From: Ectocarpus siliculosus
Taxonomy: Eukaryota > Sar > Phaeophyceae > Ectocarpales > Ectocarpaceae
Direction: 5' to 3'
Assembly: GCA_000310025.1 (NCBI GenBank)
Contig: FN648365.1
Location: forward strand, 212,880 to 276,879
Length of the DNA: 64,000 nucleotides
The notes beneath the pieces are model-generated. The model was not told the origin of the DNA and ran no database searches. It worked only from the letters and a program-made list of their open reading frames with translations. This document shows positions 33,342-45,921 of the stretch, piece after piece (position 1 is the stretch's first letter; each line of letters opens with the position of its first letter). The position numbers and the translations under genes are program-made.

Positions 33342-34195
33342 GTAAGTCTAGCCTGGGGGGTTATCCCCAAGCACTGCTTGCACTTTGCTGTACTTCAAGA
33401 CTTGAAAACCAACCAGAAGTGTCCCCAGTCCATCACAGCTATCATACGAAGTAGCAATCTTCTTCCGGCGCCGGATGTACACACCATTAACTATCTCAAA
33501 CTACAACTACCAGGTAACAAGGTCCTTTGTGCAAGAACGCGTACCGTAAACACCAGCACACACAAGCACATGCAAGAGAGAGGGGAAAAGCCAACAAAGT
33601 CTGTACAAAATGTACCACGAAAAAAAAAAAAAAACTGGGGGGGGGAGGGGTGTCGGGTAGGTGTCGGCAAATTGTTTTTTGTGAACCCTTGCCTCCAACA
33701 ACGATTTCATAGCTCGAAGCATCTTCAAGTAGAAAACATGCTCTGGGAGGTTTTACCATCCACAGTGTTGTTCTCGAAGTGTTGTCCTCGAAATATGCCA
33801 GGGTTACCTGTGCACCCGAAGAGTAGACTCGTTTTAAGCGTGTGCCAGGAAACGTTTGACCACTCCCCGCTCGCGAAAGGCGAAATTGAAACAAACTCCC
33901 TGGCGACCTTTATGACCGCAAGCGGGACAAACCTCCGAGTCTCAAGTTCAAGTTCAACCCAAACCATGGCAAAATCAGCCTCAAAAAGCGTGACCTGCAC
34001 GGGTATGACTTCTGAGCTACTTGTGTCCATGAGCTCTCACTAACGGCCATAAGGAGTGAGGTGCAAACCAATGTGCCCGCTCGTTCAAGACGCCTGACAC
34101 GCGTTCCCGACAATACCGGTGGGATCGGGGAACGCAGCAAAAGAGGCATAGGTGTAGGTAGGGTCCACGCGGGGGAGACCCCCGTGAGACGCCCT
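33342..34195. other. Unresolved; frames open on both strands
   Basis: Between 33720 and 34040 all three plus frames and one minus frame are partly open with plausible composition, so strand cannot be decided. An A13 run and a G8 run occur near 33620-33650. Confidence 0.3.
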
Positions 34196-34504
34196 GTTTT
34201 TTTTTGTTTGTTTTTTGTCTTCACTTCAAATCAGCGCTCACAGCAATAGTGCCGTTTACTCCAACCCGTGGGCACACAGAAGAGCACCTCTCTACGCTTC
34301 CCTTCTGCGGTACTTTGCATGCGATTTTTGATGCGAGAAGAGTTCAGTACTCTCTTCCCTCTGTGTACACGCTATCCACTGGGCCAGGAGCGGAAGCGAG
34401 AGAAAAACTCACTTTGCAAGAAAAGTTCGCTTACGCCGGAATTTGAACCCCTGACCTGACCTCTAGAAGGTTTCGAGGGTACCAACTAGACCACCGGGGC
34501 GACC
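34196..34504 (-). repeat. tRNA-derived SINE, minus-strand copy
   Basis: Read in reverse complement from 34504: a tRNA-like head with A-box TGGTCTAGTTGG and B-box GGGGTTCAAATTCC, then a body containing GCTTACGCC...TTTGCAAAGTGAG and a tail ending in an A-rich tract (T-rich on plus, 34196-34218). It is alignable over its length with the copy at 54893. Its RNA polymerase III promoter boxes are intact. It lies about 90 bases upstream of the Cys-rich exon of the VWD gene, antisense to it. Confidence 0.92.
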
Positions 34505-34594
34505 TGTTTACAGCCATCGCTTGGTGTCAGACTCCAAATTCTCACACGTATGTCTGTTCCGTCATCGTTTCCGACGGCTTGTCATATCCTGCAG

Positions 34595-37500
34595 CATTCT
34601 GTTGCGGATGGAAATACGGTTGGGACGTGACGAACAAAATAATTGAATGCGAGGACCCGAACCTGCCCTACGTTGGCGATGATGTCGACTGCGGCGACGG
34701 TACCAGCAGCAGCCTTAAATGTACTGAAGATTTTTGCTGCGGTTCAGGTAAGACAGCGCGTTTTAGAATTTTCGTTAGTGGGCTCCGGTATGTGACGCCG
34801 CCTAAACGCTCGGACGTAGCAGATTTTCCTCTGACACACGGGGGAAGGATTCGTTACTGTCGACGACATTGTTCGCATCGGGGATGCTTGCCCGAGAGAG
34901 TTACTTCAAGCGACGTGTTCGAAAGTGGTGGCCCATTGCGGAGATGCTCCACTGTATCATGTGTTGAGTTCTCTGCTGCCGGTACGTGAAGGAAGCAAGC
35001 GTATTGAAGGTACCGGTACAGAGGTCCTCTGGTCAAATGCGAAGATTGCTGTGGAGCGCAAGCAAGTGCTAGGAACCATGTCGAACAGGATATTCAGAAG
35101 CCCTCAGGCGATGATGGCCATGATGATACTATTTTCCGGTATCATGAACAACTCAACACGATTTTCAAAATGATGGATTTGTGTCTTTATTTTGTTGACC
35201 CCGTGTTCATGCCCCACGAATGTCTCTCCTGTTTCCTATCCTTGGTGCTACCAACAACGACAACGCCGACGCCGATGCCAGCACCTACGCCGTTACCCAC
35301 ACCAGCGCCTACGCCATACCCTACGCCATACCCCACGCCATACCCTACGCCATACCCTACGCCGTACACTACGCCGTACCCTACGCCGTACCCTACTACG
35401 CCATACCCTACGCCATACCCTACGCCGTACCCTCCTACGCCATACCCCACGCCGACACCCACGAGACAACCCGGCACGACCCCGTCACGATCTACGCCAC
35501 CCCCGACGCCGGCACCTACAACGGTCCTTACAGGGGGAGGGCCTTCACCCCCACCAGGTGGGAATTTGTCGGCGGGGCCCGTTTCTTGCCACCGACTGGT
35601 GTTGATCTAACGCTTCCTCCTTGGACATCGCGCCGGTACCATTTAGGCAACTTTCTATTCAACGTGTCCTTTTCTTTAACTGTCTAATGCGCGTGGACGA
35701 TCTACTACCACTGCCACTTATTTATCTGCGTCTGCTCCCTTTGGTGGGTTAACACGAACAAGAGGCCGTGAGTGTGTGAAGTTTGAACTACTGCTGTCTA
35801 GCCGTCCATTTTGATACTATAATACATACGCGTTTGTTGCTGGAGTTGTTTTCGCTTCTTTTGCTCCCCCCATGCATAGACACCATGATGTTGATACGAC
35901 CCCACAAAATTTGCACCGTGTTGATGTATCGCGTGGTCTCTTTGCCCTACCGTCTGTGCGACCATCAGTGCCGCCAACCCCTCCGCCGCCAACACCTACG
36001 CCTACGCCGCCAACACCTACGCCGGGCCCTGGTAAGTTTTGAGACTATAATACATACGCGTTCGTTGCTGGAGTTGTCTTCGTTTCTTTTGCTCCTCCCA
36101 TGCATAGGCACCATGATGTTGATACGACCCCACAAAATTTGCACCGTGTTGATGTATCGCGTGGTCTCTTTGCCCTACCGTCTGTGCGACCATCAGTGCC
36201 GCCAACGCCTCCGCCGCCAACACCTACGCCTACGCCGCCAACACCTACGCCGGGCCCTGGTAAGTTTTGAGACTATAATACATATGCGTTCGTTGCTGGA
36301 GTTTTCTTCGCTTTATTTGCTCCTCCCATGCGTAGGCACCATGATGTTGATATGACCCCACAACATTTGCACCGTGTTGATGTATCGCGTGGTCTCTTTG
36401 CCCTACCGTCTGTGCGACCATCAGTGCCGCCAACGCCTACGCCGCCAACACCTACGCCTACGCCGCCAACACCTACGCCGGGCCCTGGTAAGATAAGAGG
36501 TGTCGAATCGGCGTGGCTTCCCGTAATGTTGTATATATCGCCAGTGTCAGCGCTGTAGATAGTCTAGCCAAAACGAACCCGAGGTCGGAGTACCTCCAAT
36601 TTCTATTCTTCGTATTCTTTTTGTTCTTATTGGTATGAGTTCGTTGTATTACTGTGGTCTGTCTGTAACCCTCCGACAATAATTAGACTAAATCAAGAAC
36701 TACAAACAAAAAATCAAGCTTCCGCACTGAACTTCGAGCGCTAAACGGCTTAGGCGACCACCCTCGAATGCCTGTTGAGGCACGAAATAGTTGCTCGAAA
36801 TACTATGTATGTAGATCTTCACTTGGCTCTTCAGATGTGATATTTCAAAGTGCAGAGAAGGGTCACGCTGTACACGGTTAGTGTCGACATTTGCATGTCG
36901 TGCCGCTTACCACCCGGCTTGCGATACGGCTGTACCCCCTTCGCTTGCAGATGATGACATGCGGGGTGACCCCCACATGAGAGGGCTCCGTGACCAGACA
37001 ATCAACTGGTTTGGGGTTGACGGCGGCTAGTACTCCATGATCAAGGACGACAACGCCGATCTCAACGTCAATGTTCGCGTCACCGCTCCTCTGCCGGACG
37101 AGTTCCCCAACCGCCAGCTGATGACCAGCCTGGCTGTTCTGTCAGAGGGGCACTCTCTCGTTATCGAGGTCGCCAACCCATACACCACCGATACGGACGG
37201 CTGTCCTGAGGGGGTCTCGCCCTGTCTTTCGAACGGAGGACTGCGGATCATTGCCGACGGCCAAGAGGTGGACGAACCCCTTCGATTCTCACGAGAGATG
37301 CCGGTGGCAGACGGTGCCATGACTGTGTCTGCATCCAACCTTCCGGTGGAGTGCCGGCAGTTCGGCGGTCGCAAGATATGGGCCCGCATGCACCAGGAAG
37401 TGCTCGAGGGTAGGCGCGAACTCCTCTCAGGTGAAAGCCTCGAAGACTGGATCCTGAGGTACGACCACGGCATGACGGTGCCCGATCGGTGCAACAAGTA

Positions 37501-37870
37501 CATCGCCGAGAACGACCTCGCCGACCTGCAGTCCATCCACGCCATCTTCAAGATCCAGACCTCTACCGTCACGGTACGTCTGAACGCTGGCGTGAACTAC
37601 CAGGGTGACGGCAACGTAGACGGGGATGGACGCGTCCTCCCTGACCTGGAGTTCTGGCAGATGGATATTGGGCTGCGCGGGGTGGACTTGGACAACCCGG
37701 CGTTGTCTGGCCTTCTCGGTGAGACGGCCCGCCCGGTATACGACGAGAACGGACAAGCGGTAATGAAAGGGTTCCGCGCTTTCCGTGGCAGCGTTGAGGA
37801 CTACCGCGTATCCGGCGCTCTGGGCACCCACTTCCCCCTCCTGGACGAGAAGGAGGAGGGCCATAAGTAG
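34595..37870 (+). CDS. Secreted-type protein: Cys-rich exon, Pro/Thr linkers, VWD-like domain
   Basis: Six exons join in phase 1 throughout: 34595-34747, 35282-35557, 35969-36031, 36197-36259, 36425-36487 and 36951-37870, all with AG acceptors and GT donors. The first is Cys-rich ([19 protein letters not shown]). The second encodes PTPY repeats ([12 protein letters not shown]). The next three are near-identical 21-residue Pro/Thr linkers. The last has a VWD-like start, [19 protein letters not shown], and a long beta-rich region ([40 protein letters not shown]) to the TAG stop. An in-frame TAG also occurs at 37028-37030, where relatives as I recall them have Trp, so this allele is truncated or the base is wrong. 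Earlier exons were not found. Likely an extracellular or cell-wall protein. Confidence 0.8.
35306..35460 (+). repeat. 12-bp tandem repeat coding PTPY
   Basis: The unit CCCTACGCCATA, with variants CCGTAC and CACTACG, repeats about a dozen times within one exon and gives a Pro-Thr-Pro-Tyr rod. Such Tyr/Pro-rich linkers can be O-glycosylated or cross-linked in extracellular matrix proteins. Confidence 0.9.
35816..36499 (+). repeat. Three tandem 228-bp exon-intron units
   Basis: Units start at 35816, 36044 and 36272, exactly 228 bases apart and well over 90 percent alike. Each includes an intron, its acceptor ACCATCAG, a 63-nt exon and a GTAAG donor. Because 63 is a multiple of three and both exon ends are phase 1, each duplication adds 21 residues without disturbing the frame. 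Confidence 0.95.
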
Positions 37871-39036
37871 AAGCCGAGAAAAGACTAAAACCGCATTACC
37901 CGTAGTCCATGGTGTCACCAGAGGGCACATCTGAAAGTAGCATACGAGGTGGACCGAACAGGGGATTCGCACATCAGAAGACACCTCAAACATTCGCCGA
38001 GGTTGTTTTTCTGATTGAGCGCGTGGTAAGAAGATTCTCCTGCCTACTAGAAGAGGTGCTGTGAGGCTGAGGAATTTTCGAGTGTCCCGCGCTGTCTCCG
38101 CGTTTCTACCTTATCGGGTGGTATTCTTCAAGACAAGAGATGGGTGCGTGAGGGTCATGTTTGTCTGAGTGTTCGAATAGTGGAAGGCATCGCACTTCCT
38201 CGCTGAGAGGAAGACCGCGAGTTTTGTGATGAGGTTTCGTTGATACTTTACGTTGATCCTTCTATGCTTTCACAGTTGGTTTTCTTTTGGTATGGGTTCA
38301 TATCTTGGCATTGTTCACAGATTATCAACCGCGTTTTCCTGCGGTGGGATTAATTTGGCCATGTTCGGGGTCCTTAGGAATGCCGTCGTCACCGGTCACC
38401 ACGCGGGCCTTGGCTACATAGGACGCAGAAGAACGTCTCGCTTTGGTCGTGTGATGTTGAGATGGGGGATAGGCTGGAGGAAGCTATTTTCTTGCGCTAC
38501 CTGTGGAGTTTCATCTTTGCACTTGAGCGTGTCGGGTGTTAGTGAACGAGGAAAACATGGGGGTGCTGTACTTGGCTAAGAACCCGGCTGCTACCCCCAA
38601 CTCCAAGCACATTGACTTCCGGCAACGGGCAGCACGTAAGCAGATCAGGATAGAACACTATTCGGGAACGGGCAGCACGGAAGCGGATCAGGATGGAGTA
38701 TGTGTCGAAGGCTTTCCACATCATGCCCATTATCTGACCAAGCCGGTCGTTAGGCAGCGTTTGGTTTTCACACTGCTTATGTGATGAACATCAATTCGCC
38801 GTTCTTGTCGCTATTTCTCTTTTGTTTCTTGGTGTTCGCCTCGGCATATTTTTATGTTTGTTTTTGCTTCTTTTCCGTTTGCGTTTGCTTTCTTTCATCT
38901 GATTGGTTCGTCACTGCTGGCGTTATGTCATCAAACCCTCATGGTGGAGGGTGATTCGTGTGTCCATGGTTCTGCACGCAACTTGAAGCGACTGCTTTCG
39001 TATGTAGTTCGTTCGCGTTCAGCTGGGGGGGGTTCG
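37871..39036. other. 3' flank of the VWD gene; no gene recognised
   Basis: It should contain the 3' untranslated region of the VWD-type gene. A GGGAACGGGCAGCACG / GGCAACGGGCAGCACG near-repeat occurs at 38620-38690. T-rich from 38800 to 38900. No coding frame is supported. Confidence 0.4.
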
Positions 39037-39750
39037 GCGTAATTAGACCATGTTTCTTGTGGGGGTTGCAACAACGTGTGACGCTATCTCGCGATGAAGG
39101 AATAGTGTGAGGTGCAGGATCGTGGATGCCTGGGATCACTGGTTGGTCTCTGCTATCGGGACGGCGTGTTATGCGTGTGTTCTGGGAACATACAGGTGCT
39201 TGTGCTCTCAAATTCCTAAAGGCGTTGTCGTGAGATGGAAACGTGGGGGGGCTGCTCGCATACTGTTATCTTTTCAGGTGTATTTTATCCTTGAATAACG
39301 ATAGCAACACGGATGCTGCTTGGCAGGTGCACGCTCTATCGTTTATGGTTCTCGGAATCTATTCTGGAGGAAGGACTGACACGTCGAATTATCATGTTGG
39401 TTAGGGCGTAATTATGTTTCTTGGGGGAGTTGCAACAGCGTGTGACGCTATCTCGGGATGAAGGGATAGTGTGAGGCGCAGGATTTTAGCTGGCTGGGAT
39501 CATTGGTCTCTGCTATCGTGACGGCGTGTTGTGCGTGTGTTCTGGGAACATACAGGTGCTTGTGTTCTCCAATTCCTAAAACCGTTGTCGTGAGATGGAA
39601 ACGTGGGGGGGCTGCTCCCATATGTATGTTTTTAGTTGTATTTTATCCTTGAATATCGATAGCAACACGGATGCTGCTCGGCAGGTGCACGCTTTATCGT
39701 TTCTTAGAGTAAGGACTGACAAGCCAAAGTATCATGTTGGTTGGGGCTCT
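39037..39750. repeat. 369-bp tandem duplication
   Basis: Copy one 39037-39405 and copy two 39406-39750 align throughout, with shared stretches such as TGTTCTGGGAACATACAGGT and ATAGCAACACGGATGCTGCT. They differ by scattered substitutions and small deletions, roughly one base in ten. No open frame is shared by both. Confidence 0.92.
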
Positions 39751-42700
39751 TGTGCTTTCTGAATGGATGTTCTGACGGGTTCATCAGTTGGAATTTGTTG
39801 GCTACACAACTTGGGCCTCTGCAGCATCAGGGTGTTGGCTTTGAGCGGTCTACACTGTACACGATCGTCCCCACGCTATCGGCTTCAAAGGACAGCAGTT
39901 GTCAGCGAGCAATCACAATTTGGTGGTTCACCCATAGGCCAGAGCAACGATTGATATTTCACACCGGCCCGGTTTACTTGGAAAGAATCGCATGGTCGAG
40001 ACGGCGGTCGCTGTCCACTGATCCTGTGCTGCCGTTACTGGCGTCACCGCCAAGGACAGGGGAAACCGGGTGGCGCGACAAACTCGGCCAGTACCAACAT
40101 GGCAAGTTCCTACATGAGACACGTGGTTCTTGGTTTTCCGTCGAGCGTTGGGATTTGTCATTCACGAGCGTCGAGGCCTGATGCTACATTCTCCGCGCTG
40201 TTTCGCTGAAAATTGGTTCGAGGATGTGGGTGTGGACGATGTTGATGTTGATGATGATTGTCGTCGTGGTTTTCCAACTACAACGCATTCATTCCTAGCG
40301 CACACAGTTAAGGCACATTTATGGCGCAATTCATCGTTGCATGTTTACACAACTCGCTACACAGAGTTGACGTGCACTATGGAATACATACATACGTCCA
40401 CCCTTGGCCTACCTCGACCAACACGTCGCGGAGACCCCGCGCTCGAGCGGTGTAGCCGCTTCACTCCCTCGGCAGCAAGGACGGCTGCAGTATTACTGTA
40501 GTTCGGCCCTAGCCTTAAAGTACCCCCAACAAAAGTGAACCTACTGCAAAGCTCATTACCACATTGTTGAAAGCAAGCCAACGAATATCGTCGGCGTTGC
40601 TATAGTCCCAACCTGGCTTACTTTTTTTGCTCATTGTATCGGGCTTGACAACGGAAGCGGGGACAGACTCCTCATGTACGCATGGCGTGAAGACACGACA
40701 GGTAGGCGTACCGTGCTTAAGGTAGTGACGTCGATAATCAATCGTGAAAAAAGCAACACTACACTTACTATGCTAAACGCTCGGTACCGAGCCAAAGGAG
40801 AACGGCCTACTTTTACACAGTAGGACGCCAGGAAAGAATTTGCGATCTGATGCCCGAGTGTGTCTGTTGTGCGGCAGCCTCGCGGTTGATGCTCGATCGC
40901 ATGTGGAATCTACTGTTGTTGTTATTGTGCAACGACTACATCATCTTTGGTGGATACAAGATGGCGATGGCCACCGCCTCGTTTTGGCTCCATTGACTAG
41001 AATTTAGAATGGTGTGAATTTTTATCTTGGTTTCAAAGGAGGCGTGTGGAGGTAGACGCGTGAAATATATGATTTGAGCAGCCTCTGCTGCCGACCTGTG
41101 CGAGAATCAGCGATTTCTGTTTTTCGCGGTGCCTTCCTACTGGTCTGGTGTGTCTGTTGTGCGATTTCTGGTGCTCTTGCGTTTGTTTTCAAAATTTGTC
41201 AACATCAATATTCGTCTTCTGCATCCCCTTAAAAGAACGGTCCGGGCGTGCGCGCGGCACATCGCACAACAACCAGACAACCAGACGATGAATGAAAACC
41301 ACCTCCTTCCTGTTTTTTTATAGTGTCCGGGCGGTAGTTATTCCAACGGAGGAACTCCTGTCGTGCAATGAGTAACGTCAACACTACATACTTTTAGCAA
41401 GTGAAAGAATACTTGGGTAGTTCAATTGTAGCATTTACATATAATATGTTGGGGCATGATGTGATGGACTTGCGAATGTTTCGCTCTGTGACCAGGTCTG
41501 GGTTTAGTTCCGGTTGACATATCCCCAAATAAGGGCGTGGACAGTGTGTGAGGTGGAGACTAGTTAAAGGGTCTTGAGGAGTATGGGTTTGTTTTTTCGA
41601 ATAGTGGGTTTAAATTAGGATTTGTAGTTATTTGAGAGAGGGGGGAGAGAGCGTGGTGACGCATTCTTCCTGCTCAGCGTTCGACTTCCTTGCTGTTCCC
41701 TGCCCAAGAATGCCTACGAAACACACTTTGACCGCAGCCATCTTCGAGACGCGCGCACACACGACTATGTATATCGTATATCTACGGTCGATAGGCCACC
41801 GCCGGCCGATTCCACGTCAATTCTTCAACCGCGTTGTCTTGATAAGGAGGGGTTGTTTCTTGGCGTTCGTAGCCCTGAAAAAGGTCGGATGCCAAGTGTG
41901 GAGGCTAGTGTCCGACTACGGTGACTAGTATTTGCTGCAGCATTGGCCAGACAACCGGACGGGCAACTGGCGAAGCGATTGGTGTTCGGAGATAGATATC
42001 GTGGGGAGGAAGGACCCAAAGAGGGGGCGCCCGGAAAAGAATTGGGTGTTATGCTTCAAGGACGACTTCGTAGAAATCGCTGCCAACGCCAAATCTACGG
42101 ATGGTTGACGACCTGAGGGCGTTCGGGTTGCCGGGTGGCTGCTGACCTACCGCAGCGGAGGTGGAGGAAGGGGTGCCGTGGTTCAAAGAGGTAATAGAGG
42201 GAGCGGAGAAGTTCATACAAGGAGAAAGAGAAGCTAAGCTTACTACGCGCGGAAGAACGGAACAAGAAAAACACCGGACGGAAGACCAAAAGGACAGCAG
42301 AGCAGGGGGGGGAAACGCCAAAAGGTAGGAGACACGACTGCAGCCGGAGAGAGCAGGATTGAGATGGCTGAACGGATAAAGAGATAGATGTGTTCCGGAC
42401 TGATGATGATGGAGGCGATGATGGCAGGAATACCAGCCGGTCGTACAATAATATTTTTTCGGTATTTTTTCCGTCGTATCGCTAACCCCCCCCGCCCCCC
42501 GCAGTGCCCCCGTAGTGACGCAAAGAGCAGCATAGAACACAGAATTCCCAGTTACCATTTCCGTGTCGGTGTGTTCTAAAACCATACGGTATGCAACAAC
42601 AGCAGTATAGTAGGATGTACAAGGGGGCTCCAACCTCCCCCCTTGGGAGGGTGGGCTGCGCTAAAGCCCGCAAGTAAGCTTGAGGAAAGTGTGGCAGTAG

Positions 42701-43937
42701 AAGATGCAAAGTGGGTAAAGAGGTGAATGTAGACGGGTGCTGGTATGTACGGTCCCAAAGAGAAGGAAGATCGTCTTTATGTCGCTGGACGGAAGTTGTT
42801 GTCGTTGTGGCGTTGCGGTCTCCGCTCGAAACGAAAAGAACCGCACGAATCCGTTGGACTCTTGCTTCCAGAACAAACAACAGGGAAAGACGTATGTATC
42901 GATCGAACCTACTGCAGGACGTAACAAACCTCGTCTATATCGAAAGCGCTACATATCTTTGGTACATCGTTGCAACGTCCCTCCTTTCCCATGGGCCGTC
43001 CCATGGGGCGTGTAGGTCGTCCCATGCGTCCCATGGGACATTCCAATTACGCCCCATGGGTGTCCCGTGGACTTCCCATAGGGCGTGTGGGTCGTCACAT
43101 GCGCCACATGCGTCCCGTAGGCGTATCGATCTAGGCTATTCAAAGGCTGCCCACTGTCGCGGGTAGGAAGCTGCTATTTTTTGGGTCGCTAGGCAGAATA
43201 CTGATATACGGGGTCTCCGGGTACGTGGATGATGTTGTGGGTATTGTGGCATGACGATCGCGGCCCCTCGTTCAGCCTCTGACAAAGGTGCTACACACCA
43301 GAATACGATAGGTCGGACCAGGTTAGGTAGCGGCGTGTTGGCATCCTGAGCTGTGTGAGTCGACGCGGGCTAAGGGGAGACGTACACGATTCTTCTTTTG
43401 GTGGAGTTTTTGGTGGAGGCGTCCGCGGACGTCCAGGGTCGTCGGCGGACGCTTACAAGGGTGTCCACGGGGACACGTCCGCAAACGCGTCCACGGAGGT
43501 CCGTGAAAGTTGTCACCACAGCGAAACGCCCAGGGAATTCAATGACCCAATTGGCTGTGAAGCCAGTTGACGAGGGCTAGGGTGTACCCGAAGGTGACCT
43601 GTATCAGTTCCACACAGGTTTCATCGAAGTTTGTAGGAAGAAAAACGAATTATAGACATCTCGGGGGGACCACTTCAACAAACCGGGTCGCAGATCTTGC
43701 GTCGAACATGTTGGGACACGCAGAGTAGACTAGTGGTAAAATATTATTTCCAAATGGTACGTTGAGCTTCAATGAACACACGCAACTGGTGCTCCCGGTA
43801 ACTCGAAACGCAGGCACATTATTTTTCACCTGTCGGCGTAGACGGGATGCGGGTTGTCGGCTGCCCCAACGCTGTCCCCGCAGGGGGTGTTTGTTTGCCG
43901 TACCCCCGAGCTTGCGTTGGCTTCGCCTGGCCTGCAG
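39751..43937. other. Long stretch without a supportable gene
   Basis: Short frames only, no domains. Local patterns are CCCATGGG-rich near-repeats at 42985-43115, a GTCCGCGGACG / GTCCACGGAGG patch at 43425-43505, and purine-rich minus-strand stretches near 42200-42320. Low-density coding exons cannot be excluded. Confidence 0.4.
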
Positions 43938-44167
43938 CGAATTAATCGACCAATTCCAAGCGATCTCATTCATGCCGCCAGCAATGACAGTTTTGTATGG
44001 CTCTGGGGCAACGCAGTTGATTCAACCAATCCCAAAATTACGTACATGGTGCAGAGCTCACTGAGCGTCGGCGGCAGCAAGGAAACCACACGCTCTATCC
44101 CCAGTTCCCAGATGGGTCCATCAGCCCTCGATCGGGCCTACTCCTACACTTTGAGCAAACACGCCGT
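43938..44167 (+). CDS. Possible exon, unknown product
   Basis: It starts after GGCCTGCAG and encodes INRPIPSDLIHAASNDSFVW followed by LWGNAVDSTNPKITYMVQSS and a Ser/Thr-rich part to about 44167. The composition looks coding, but no donor is clear and no partner exon was found. Family not recognised. Confidence 0.3.
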
Positions 44168-44558
44168 CATGAAACCTAGGCTACCTTCTCTTGTTCTTCC
44201 CGCTCTTGTTTCTCCCTCCCCGCCTCCTCCTCCCCCTTTTCCTCTTGGCCATATATCCCGGGGGTGACCTGTCAATGCAATACGACAAAACGCGGACCGC
44301 GTTGTGAAGTAGCAAGGCGGCGAGAACAACGCTTTCCGCCAATGATGTTACCACCCTCGGATTAACGGTGTAGTAAATAGTACATGGCAAACATCACGAG
44401 TTGGAAGCAATCACGGGCGAACCCGGTCTTCCGACCGCGTAGCTACCTCGCGACGGGTCAGACGGACAACTGCGGCATAGATCAGACACTTCTTCCTGCA
44501 GCAAGAAACGAAGCGAGATAGTCAACAAAAGACTCTTGTTCATCAATATCCAGTAGAA

Positions 44559-45023
44559 CTACTGCAGGCTTCGACGGCCATCACCCTGTTCAGTTGGTAG
44601 AACCTCGACCACACCAAATCGAATGAAAAACGTCCAATGAAACCGCGCGTTTGCCACGCAGCGTGTCGTGCAGAGCGCGAGCTGGGGCGTGTAAGGCCAA
44701 GACAACCAGCCCAACTCCAACCCTACCCGAAACCAAAACCTTCTTTTTCTGATTCGATTCGTGCTTTCGACCTCTGAAACTATATCGCCTTTGTGCAATA
44801 AGGCGTATCTGTCTCCTGCCACTTCGCCACTATGAAAGTTGACGCGCTCCTCTGCATCTTCGGGCATGTCTAGCTCACTGGTCGGCATGACAGATGTACG
44901 AGAATAGTGAGGGGGGTTCGGTTGGTAGAGTTGCTTGATGCTCTGTGCCCTGGTGGCCGTTCCACCCATGTGTGGTAGCTGGTAGGGAAGGGAGACAAAA
45001 GTTACCGGCGCTACGCGAGGCAA
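44559..45023 (-). CDS. Weak ORF, unknown product
   Basis: The frame is open for 154 codons; its middle (SELDMPEDAEERVNFHSGEV, GDRYALLHKGDIVSEVE) looks protein-like, the remainder does not. No domain, no clear splice context. It may be a chance frame. Confidence 0.2.
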   Translation of the reverse strand: MPRVAPVTFVSLPYQLPHMGGTATRAQSIKQLYQPNPPHYSRTSVMPTSELDMPEDAEERVNFHSGEVAGDRYALLHKGDIVSEVESTNRIRKRRFWFRVGLELGWLSWPYTPQLALCTTRCVANARFHWTFFIRFGVVEVLPTEQGDGRRSLQ

Positions 45024-45603
45024 AAACGCGAATCCTTCTCAACGGTACGCAAGGTTCAACTTCACCGCCACGGCAGTACTGCCATGTGTGGCCTCCGGAT
45101 CAGCAGGTGATATCGAGCCTGTATAAAAAGAAAGGCACGAAATGCAACAAGCAAGGTGCATTGGAAGGGGGTAATGCGCGAACTATAACAGCATACGGAA
45201 TGGGCTGTCAAAGCCGTAGCCCTGTGTATCCACGCCACCAGCCCCCGCCTCCTCTCGTTTGTTTCCGGGCCTTACTGTAGTCCTACCTTGATCCATACTG
45301 CCACTGTTGCCGCCGCCTAACATCCACCTGGACGAGGTCGACGCAGCAGGGAACAGTCCGTTGGTTCAAGGAGCAACACGATGCTATTGATGTGTTCGCA
45401 GTTTGTTCTGTACTCAGGCAGGGCTTATACATACATGCACACAGCCCTAGACCACATTTCGCGCTGCAATAACAGCCTATTTTTCAACCTGCGCATGGCC
45501 CAAAGCGTACCCTTGGTATCAAAACGAACACCACAGCGCGACCACACAGCCCAACCACTCAACAAGCCAATCGAGGCAATCAAATGCATACCTGTCCTCC
45601 ACG

Positions 45604-45625
45604 ATGGCCTGTTTTGGCGCTTCCG

Positions 45626-45660
<35 letters not shown>

Positions 45661-45921
45661 ACCTCCTTCGCTGTTTGGGCTGCCGCTGTGGACTCTTCAG
45701 ATTTTGTAGCGGCCACCCTTCCCGCTGCGTGGGCCGCCGATACCGCCTACTCCGCTATGACGATCCCCGCCTCTGGCTCCTCCGCCGGCTTCAAGACCTT
45801 GACCTTGACAGCCTACTTCTTCGCGATGATGGCCGCTTGGGACACCCTTGGAGCTGCCAGAGACAAAGACAGCGAGCCAACGCCTCACGTACGAGTCACG
45901 ACCTCTTCATCGACGGCTTGA
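45604..45921 (+). CDS. Weak Ala-rich ORF over a GCT10 repeat
   Basis: ATG at 45604 opens 105 codons: MACFGASE, ten Ala from the GCT repeat at 45628-45657, then an Ala-rich part with a hydrophobic stretch LTLTAYFFAMMAAW. The minus strand has a consensus donor ACAG|GTATGC near 45590 and Ala/Lys-rich frames, so the true strand is open. No family recognised. Confidence 0.25.
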
